This document shows, piece after piece, positions 56,602 to 64,000 of a stretch of 64,000 nt of DNA. How positions within the stretch are numbered: the stretch's first letter is position 1; the number at the start of each line of letters is the position of its first letter. The position numbers and the translations under genes are program-made. A model generated the notes under the pieces. It saw nothing but the letters and a program-made list of their open reading frames with translations. It did not search any database and was not told where the DNA came from. Origin of the DNA: Pyrus communis (taxonomy: Eukaryota; Streptophyta; Magnoliopsida; Rosales; Rosaceae); assembly GCF_963583255.1 (NCBI RefSeq), contig NC_084807.1, positions 25,426,381-25,490,380 of the forward strand, read 5' to 3'.

Positions 56602-56924
56602 TGGAGTTGGTCCAAAAAGGTGAAGTCTTGATAGAAACCCAGAAATCCCAAGAGGTTAAACCAAAGTACAATTTTACCTATGTATTAACAGATAGTTAAC
56701 AGAAAAATCACTTTTAGACTAGATTTCCTAACGGAGTACACCACAAGGGTTTAAATCCAAGTTTTTTTTAGCACAGAAGCTATCTTCCGAATACCTTATG
56801 ACCACAGGGATCATTTATCCACTTTGGCCTAAATTAAATTTTATTAAAATATTATAAATTTTAATTATCATTATGGTAAGTATCTTATATAAAAAAAATA
56901 TTTTCGTAAAGATTTGGTACACAT

Positions 56925-57540
56925 GTTTTTGCTTATTTTCGTATGTGCCACTAATTCATTACAATATATTTAGGTACGAACATTTCGATGCACTAGGTTA
57001 GTATAATATGTTTATGTACGAACATTTCAGTACTCTAGTTTATTATAATATATTTAGGTACCGACATTTTTGTCACATCCCGGCCTGGGGTCCACCACAT
57101 CCCGGGCCCGCTCCACTACCGTAGCACGATATTGTCTGCTTTAGGCCCCGACCACGCCATCACGGTTTTGTTTCTGGGAACTCACACGAGAACTTCCTAG
57201 TGGGTCACCCATCACGGGAGTGCTCTCGCGCGCTACTCGCTTAACTTCGGAGTTCCCATGGAACCCGAAGCCAGTGAGCTCCCAAAAGGCCTCGTGCTAG
57301 GTAGGGATGGGAATATACATATAAGGATCACTCCCATGCGCGATGTGGGATCTTACAATTTTGGTACACTAGTTTAGTATCATATATTTAGGTACGGAAT
57401 TTTTTGGTACACTTATGTTTTTGTATATTTTCTTATGTGCTACTAATTCACTACAATATATTTAGGTACGGACATTTCGGTACACTAATTTAGTAAAATG
57501 TATTATGATTTGAACGCTTAGGTACACTAATTACAGGAAG
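56925..57540. repeat. GGTACAC array, copy 2, interrupted by Cassandra
   Basis: Direct copy of the 32430-32830 array; a 287-bp Cassandra LTR splits one unit. Confidence 0.75.
57071..57357. mobile_element. Cassandra solo LTR, 287 bp
   Basis: Begins TGTCACATCCCGGCCTGGG and ends GGGATCTTACA, flanked by ATTTT (57066-57070 and 57358-57362). The antisense 5S-like block is intact (CTTAACTTCGGAGTTCC, then GGGTCACCCATCACGGGAG). The paralogous site in the copy 1 array (about 32643-32648) is empty, so insertion followed the duplication. Confidence 0.92.
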
Positions 57541-60500
57541 TAAAATAAATATAATGAATTAAAATGTGTATAATAATAATTTTAATGTAATGTAATGACA
57601 TTAAGATATCTATTAAATATTAAAAAAAATATAAATTTGAATTAAGTACACATTAGAGGACTAAAATTAATATCCAATCTAACACCAAGTTTGTATTGAA
57701 TTTTAATCTTCATCAAGGATTAAAGTTCAAAAACCCCTTTTTTAAAACAAATTTGTAAATCAAATGATATGATTGTAAAAATTTGGTTTACAATCAACTA
57801 CAACCACATTATTTGATTTACAAATTTGTTTTAAATTTCAATTGTTGATGTGTTGTCTTTGAGTGTTATATATGTTATCAATGTTTAAGGATAATGCTAG
57901 GAAAACCAAAATTTTAAACCAAATTTACAAACCAAATAATGTGTCACCAATAAAAAAACAAACACGTTAATCGACAATTAATAATCCAATCATTTACAAC
58001 CACATCATTTGGTTTGAAATTTAGTTTGAAATTTTGATTTTCCTAGCATTATCTATATCGTCGATATTTTATATTAATCAATTCAACAATTTGAAACTTA
58101 ATTTATATCCATTTTAGTTAGGCAGTTTTCAAAAAATCTTTGGGCCTGCAGGTTGTGATGGCACAAGCCAATGATAACATCATACTGGAGTGTCTTCACT
58201 TGTATTCATGTGGAAGAGAAAATGTGGTGAGATGACTTGTTGTTCCTCTTTTAGTCGGGGAAATTTTTTTTAGTATACCGAGAATATAATTCGATACATC
58301 AAAAGTAATAATATAATTAGATAAAAAATTAAAAAAAAAATCAATCAATTGAATTATTCGACTATCAGGTTATGTTTTATGCACATTGAAAATTTTCTCT
58401 TAGTCGTGCACTGTTGGTTGAGTAAAATCGAATAAAATAAATATAAAAAAAAAAAAAAAAAACCAGCAATGTGGAAAAAGAAAATTAGTAATGTGACATG
58501 CTGTGAACAAAATCGATGGGTAATACTAATAGGCTCCGAATTAAAATTGACGCGTCGTATACAAAACTGAAGGCTTTTATTTTAATATTCATGCATGTCA
58601 TGGGTCCTTCTGTGATGAAGTTGACGTGGAGAGACTTGCCATTGACTTGAGCTGCCGGCCTAAAGAAAATTAGTGATTAATTTTACAAAACAATCAAACT
58701 AAGAATACATTTCTATTTTGTAGCTTTACAAATTCTTGAGGGAAAAGGAGGTACTGGGGGTGGGGTTTAGGATTCCAGATGAAATGTCACAACTTGAGCT
58801 CAAGCGTCTAGACGGAGATTAGGCGGGTAGGAATTTTTAGTGCTTAAGCATCTAGTGGGGGTCTAGACATTTTTTTTTCAATTTAACTAAAAAATTGAAT
58901 AATTTTGATTATAAAATTTCAATGGTGAAGATACGTTATCTGCAAGTAAGGGAATGAGTTCATTCTTCTATGAGGGAATGTAAGTATATACTATCTATTT
59001 GGAAATGCAAGAAAAGTTTATTTTTCTGCAAATTAAAATGGTAGTTAAGAATGCTAATTAGCGGATTCTTTAAAAGGATATTGTTTGTGTTCCCCTCATG
59101 GAAGAAACGTTCATTTTCTTTATCATATGAATGATTAAAAGATCTTTAAATTGAATATTTTGTACACGTATGATCTTTACCTGATAATAAAAAATGAATC
59201 GTCTTGATTATGATGTTCATACAATAAAGATACGTTAATCGTATGTAGGAGACAAATAAGTTTTCCATGTCAGGTGAGGCATTATCCTCTTTACAAAGTG
59301 GAACATATGTGGAAGATTCTTAAAAAAGTAAGACCCTATATTTGTTCTATACATTGTGCTAGCTCATGGTATACGTAGATTTTGCACGAGGCATGCATGT
59401 GTGTGGCTTGCTCAATCACACCCATATATATACATAGAAAAATCAACTATTTCCCTAGTTCTAACGGTATTCTTTTAAATATTAAAAAAAAAACAAAAAC
59501 AAAAACAAAAAAAGAGAGAGATTAGTTCGTGACTTCACCAAGGCAGTTCACTTTTTTGGAAGTCGATAAGACTTACAAAGTCATTTCAACTTCCTCTGGT
59601 CAGCATGGTTGATTCACCAGTGTCAGAAATTGAACACAAGACGTGTCGTGTGGCATACGGGTTTGAAATTCTTCTCCAACCATTTAACCACTCTGTGATA
59701 ATTCTAATCCTAATAGTATCAATAGTGTATGCAGAGGCTGTTGGATAAATATCAACAATTAATGATAATTTTATGTATGCTAATAAATAATAAATGCGAA
59801 TAAATAAATAACAGAGTATTAACAATGCGAAATAATATTGAACTGACAAATTAAAGATCGAGGCTTGTGTACCGCAATGTCCTTGAAACATATATTTCGT
59901 CCCTACTCAGTGCTTGTAGCTCTAAGGACATCTAACTCACCAAGATTCAACGATCTAAGTTAGAATTTCAGCACCGGAAAACTGACTTCTGGCAAATTTC
60001 TATGTTGTTCTCTTAGTAATAAGGTTTAGGATTGTAGAAGAAGAATTTGATATTTTCTATGTTCTAAATGTCATACAGATGAATGTATATATAATAGGTT
60101 TATACATGTTTACAACAGATATGAGAATGTGGTGCGTCTGTTAGATGTCATCTTTCACAGAGGGGTGCTTTGCTCTGCGTTCTTTCATCTCAATAGACTT
60201 CATCTGAAAAGATGAGTCTGTTGATAAAAAATTAATTAATTAATTAAATTAAAAATTAATTAAATAATTTAATTTTGATAATTAATTATCAATTAATTAA
60301 TACATCTCAAAACCCAACCTCAAGGTTGAACCCAATTTCATTCTCTATGGTCCATTACTTTAATTACTATCTATAAGGGATAAAGCCTTATAAAGTGAGG
60401 AAACCTTTTGGTAATGGTCAATGTCAAACAATGAAATTTCTACTCAAAATTTTCAATAATACCCCGCATTTGATTTGAAATTTCATTCAAACTCCAACGT

Positions 60501-61747
60501 AAACAAAGCTTCAGAGGGGCATGGAGGATCGGCCACCCTCCCCTCCTCGGAAATGAAGCCCAGGAGTGATGGTCTTGAAGTCCTTCCCTACTGCTGCGCC
60601 TCTGGATTGTTTGTAATGAAATTGAAAAGAATGTAAAGGGAAGACGGTGGGAAGCTTACAGGTGGAGTTGGAGCGTTCTGGAATTTTTGGAGGGAAGGGT
60701 TGGTTCGGGAAGGTAGGCTTGAATTATATAGAATTTACATGGGTGCCATCGCTTTTGTTAGGTGAGATTGGTGAGTAAGTGGGTGGCATTTTGGGAATTT
60801 GAGAATGTTTTGGGCATGACGGTGGAATGAAGTGGGCAATATTAAAGGGTGGCTTAGTGATGCGTTGGCCAGTTGGCTTCCGTGTTTGGTTAAGAGCAAC
60901 TCTATCGTAACTTATTGTTTTGAGGATAGGCAATCCAATCTTCTCTCTTTTCCTTAAAACATTCTAGTCCACTCAGACATTTGGACACAAGGCGAGCCTG
61001 ATGGAGAAGTCAGACAATAATTGTCTAGTTCAGCACCTTGCTTATGTGACAAAGGCTGATGATGACGTCAAACACGATTTAAATTATTAAAAAATTATAG
61101 AAATTATAAAAAAAATTATAAAAAAAAACTAATTAAAAATATAAAAGATTATAATTTTTTCTATAAATTTGTAATCATGTTCTTTCACAAAGTACATTTT
61201 AATATTTTCGAATACTTTCAACTAATCCTTTATTATTATCCGAAATTAAAAATAAAGTTATCTTTTATTATTTTATAAAATAAAAAATACTAATATTTTA
61301 ATACGAATTGCTTGAACTATTCAATTAGGATGGAGGTACACCAGTTATTGTTCATTGCAAGCAGTTACAATTCATTTAAGGAGATTGAGTTGCCTATTAC
61401 TTAGGTGCTCTAACACATTGCGCCGGTGATTAGTTTTTAGGTTTTGCGTTTAGCAAATGTATGTCGTTTGTGCTTTTGGATTTGTTGTATTGGGCTGGTC
61501 AGACCTTGTAGAGTTGTAGGCATGAGCTAATGTTTTTTCATTAGCCTTAAACAAATTTGAATTGGAAAGATGCAACTGATGTTGAATTAGGTTAGAGAAT
61601 AAAATGGAAATTGGTACTTTCAAAATTTCATTTTGCATTATAAATTTTCTGTAATTAGAAAGAAAAATACATTTATGAAAAGTATAAAATGAGATTTTTG
61701 GAGTGCTAATACAATTTCCAATAAAATAAGCGTTTAATTATTTTTAA
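57541..61747. other. Non-coding part of the large duplication, copy 2
   Basis: Colinear with 32830-36966; no supported gene. It includes the degraded hairpin (57745-57835), a poly(A) run at 58446-58462, the TTAATTAA tract near 60230-60300 and one copy of the 55-bp unit near 60734-60790. Confidence 0.5.
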
Positions 61748-62235
61748 TGGTGAACTGCCAATTTAGTCTCTGAATTTTCATCTAAGTGAAAATTAGGTCT
61801 TTAAACTATTTTTCAAAAAAATCATTCCTTAAACGATAAAAATCTGCCAGTTACATCCCTAATATTAGATTCAAAGCTACTATATTCAATTTTCCGTCAA
61901 TTTAAGTCATGTTACTTGCATGTGATTCACATTGGAGGGTAGATTGGTAATTTTTCATAAAGAAATAGTGTATGAAGTTAACTTTGGATGGTAAATTAAA
62001 CATTAGATTCACAACCTATATGAAATGTTAATGGCTTATAGGCAAACAAAAATGACGATATTACACTCTAAAGTATGTCAAGTGACTTAAATTGACGAAA
62101 AATTGCTTTGAATATAATAATAGGGATGAAATTAGCAATTTTTATGAATTTAGGGACTAATTTTACTGAAAAAATAATTTAGGGACCTAATTTTGACTAA
62201 GGTGATAATTCAAGAACTAAATCAGCACTTCACCC
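61748..62235. mobile_element. Mutator-like MITE, 488 bp (duplicated copy)
   Basis: Paralogue of 36967-37453 with the same ends (one base changed at the left, TGGTGAACTG) and the right flank TATTTTTAA. Confidence 0.8.
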
Positions 62236-62507
62236 TATTTTTAATTCTATTATTTTGCCTTATATTTTGATTTATATATGCGATTAATGCAATTGAAATA
62301 GACTTTATATATAATTTTGTGAACAAAAATATTCAGCTGGCGGTTTGGCCATTATTTCAAAAATCTCTATCCACGACTGAGAAATCGTTCTACGGTGTTC
62401 TTGGTCAACAGTACCCCTTTTCACCCCTCTCCACAACAATTCATGGTTTCGCCACTGAATGCACATATATATACACACATACTATGTGTATATATGTATA
62501 TATATAA

Positions 62508-64000
62508 CTACACTTTTGGATTTGGAGGAGGAAGCAGCCATTTGGAACCCTGAATATATCCAAGGCTAATGAAAGGCTTGACTTGTTCGTCTGTCAGTTC
62601 TTTGCTCAAATTTCTCTTATTATATGTACTTGAACCTGGACCCATGCACTTGTACTCTCCGTAGGACACAGTGCTGCAATTTCAAATTATATTATTAACT
62701 CTCGAAACTAATTATATGAAAATGCTTAATCCTGTACTAATTAACATAATTTGCTTACTTGTCACGTTCGGGGTGGTTATCATTGCTCCAACCGGCAGGG
62801 TTAACCACCTCAGTCATGCTGGTGTAAGCATACACCACCTGGGGTCTGACTCTCCAAGCCCTGCCCAAATATGTGCCACTGCCTATCCCAGTTACGTTGC
62901 AATGAACAAATGAGTATCCAGTGTCCTCCGAAGCTGAGTCCCTTGCTTGTGCTGTTATCACTGTTATTCCTGTATCTCCCAGCACATGCAACTCAGTGTT
63001 CTGCACCCATCATTTATATGTTATATTATTAGTCACCAACCATCAAGAGTTCAAAACCAATATGACTTGTATAGACAAACAAAAAGATTAACTATATATA
63101 TCTTCTTGTTAATCCACCCAAATTATGTTTGAGAGGGGGAAGGGGAACAATCATGGAATGATCCACTGTTTATATGGTGAGATTCACACAACCCACTTCA
63201 CCAATGTCGTTCTTATATATGACCTAAATTTATACATAATTTTTTTTACGAAGAAAAAGATAATTGTATGAGTCAACCATATTTAGCTTTTTTTTTCTCA
63301 CAACATGTACGTAAAATACACCATTATGGTGAGACTCGTCCATGTAAGGTTAAAATCACCGGCTTTATTTGGGAATTATAATGTTAGATAGGGATGCATT
63401 ACCAAATAGAGAGACTTTCCGCTTCCCCAAATGAAATCCACAGTGCCTTCAATGTAGCAGTCCTTGAACAAATGATTGCCCCTGTCATCACAAAGGGTGT
63501 CCTGAAATCCAACCAGCTTGCAATTGTACAAGGCTGAATTGTTGCCCGACACCCTCAATGCCACTGCCTGCGCTCCCACTCTTTTCCCATCTGGCCTTGG
63601 CGAAGAGTTCTACACAAACCAATCCACCAAGAGAATGTTAATGAAAAATAACTGTGTGATGGTAATATCACGTGGTATGACATAGTTAGTACTTACTTTA
63701 ATAAGAAGGTTACTGGCAATAAAGTAGTCAGATTCTGCAATCACTGTAGCACTGTTTACAGTTCCATACTTTTGGGCCGTGCCATCAAATGTCAAATTTG
63801 GCATGTTTGTTGGAGAACCATATAATGTGACAAATGGTTTATTTCGTGGAATCGTAATTTTTTCGTTGTACTCTCCTCCGCCAATGTGCACAATGACACG
63901 TTTGGTGTTCCCGGCCGGAATGCTATTAATAGCGTCAGTAATGGTCTTAAAGTCTCCTTTTCCATCTTGCATGACCTTGATGACTGTTTGACCAGCCTCG
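62508..64000 (-). CDS. Pectinesterase copy 2 (PPME1-like), 5' end outside the window
   Basis: Exons 64000(partial)-63697, 63609-63403, 63000-62759 and 62673-62508 join in phase; by comparison with copy 1 the full protein would be 370 aa. It hydrolyses methyl esters of cell-wall homogalacturonan (EC 3.1.1.11, CE8). Visible motifs are [40 protein letters not shown] (catalytic Asp of QDT), VDFIWGSG (second catalytic Asp) and YLGRAW (substrate Arg and Trp). The C-terminus [12 protein letters not shown] and the lack of a PMEI pro-region place it near pollen-type PPME1. All frames are open in the visible part. It is the functional partner of the dead copy at 37727. Confidence 0.88.

Larger units (their letters stand above)
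54517..56612. mobile_element. PIF/Harbinger element nested in the MULE, ORF1 only
   Basis: The left end GACCATCTCCAATGG and the right end, on the minus strand, GACCAACTCCAACAATGG are the ends of this common plant family. TAA precedes the left end; the expected copy on the right is degraded (CAAAAAGG), seen against the undisturbed left MULE arm CCTTTTTAGAG. It encodes a Myb/SANT-like ORF1 protein but no DDE transposase. The right half has GGTTTTA repeats and a duplicated ~71-bp block. Confidence 0.75.
53578..56829. mobile_element. Pack-MULE: Mutator-like element with captured ULTRAPETALA exon, 3,252 bp
   Basis: The left end GGCCAAATCGGATAAATGAT and the right end, on the minus strand, GGCCAAAGTGGATAAATGAT begin inverted repeats that stay alignable for ~230 bp and, past a nested insertion, ~60 bp more. 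A perfect 9-bp duplication TAAATTAAA flanks it (53569-53577, 56830-56838). The paralogous locus near 32368-32376 has a single TAAATTAAA and no element. No MURA transposase is present. Cargo: ULTRAPETALA exon 1 and intron sequence (53827-~54430). A PIF/Harbinger element (54517-56612) later split the right inverted repeat. Confidence 0.9.

Overview
The window is plant nuclear DNA: AT-rich, with short GT-AG introns, TATA boxes, many class II transposon relics and Cassandra-type 5S-rRNA-like LTRs. The genes (a plant SMYD4-like SET/MYND protein, an SDIRIP1/pterin-dehydratase-like plastid protein, a CK2 beta relative, pollen-type pectinesterases and a small Cys-rich lipid-transfer-like family) point to a eudicot. 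The Cassandra LTR looks like those I know from Rosaceae, so apple, pear or a relative is my best guess, but that is inference. All gene models were spliced by hand from reading frames and splice signals; no alignment or search was run.

Positions 1-9.7 kb are gene-dense: the 3' end of an unrecognised plus-strand gene, a complete 15-exon SET/MYND/TPR gene on the minus strand (816 aa), and a complete 3-exon SDIRIP1-like gene on the minus strand (209 aa). A 699-bp hAT relic and a 1,038-bp PIF/Harbinger relic lie around them.

Positions 13-53 kb hold a dispersed array of seven minus-strand, two-exon genes for small secreted eight-cysteine proteins (lipid-transfer/hydrophobic-protein-like). Three look functional (16975, 29274, 47625; the last two have identical coding sequence). 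Four are broken in different ways: a 2-nt insertion plus a stuffed intron, a stop in the signal peptide, a MITE plus a Cys loss plus a Cassandra palindrome, and a 1-nt insertion plus loss of the TATA region. The array grew by segmental duplication. 25.7-30.5 kb matches 44.2-48.85 kb, 20.9-22.9 kb matches 48.85-51.7 kb, and 30.6-32.2 kb matches 51.7-52.6 kb. One duplication edge truncates a CK2 beta-like gene and fuses it to the middle of a 2.5-kb LTR.

A second large direct duplication, about 32.1-39.4 kb against 56.8-64 kb, carries pectinesterase genes. The first copy is dead (stop plus 1-nt deletion); the second is open but its 5' end is cut by the window edge. Between the copies sits the most unusual object: a 3.25-kb Mutator-like element at 53578-56829 with a 9-bp target duplication and very long terminal inverted repeats. 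It has captured the first exon and part of the first intron of an ULTRAPETALA-like developmental regulator, and was later invaded by a PIF/Harbinger element carrying only the Myb/SANT-like ORF1.

Because many segments are present twice, several insertions can be verified inside the window by their empty paralogous sites, which gives a relative order of events.
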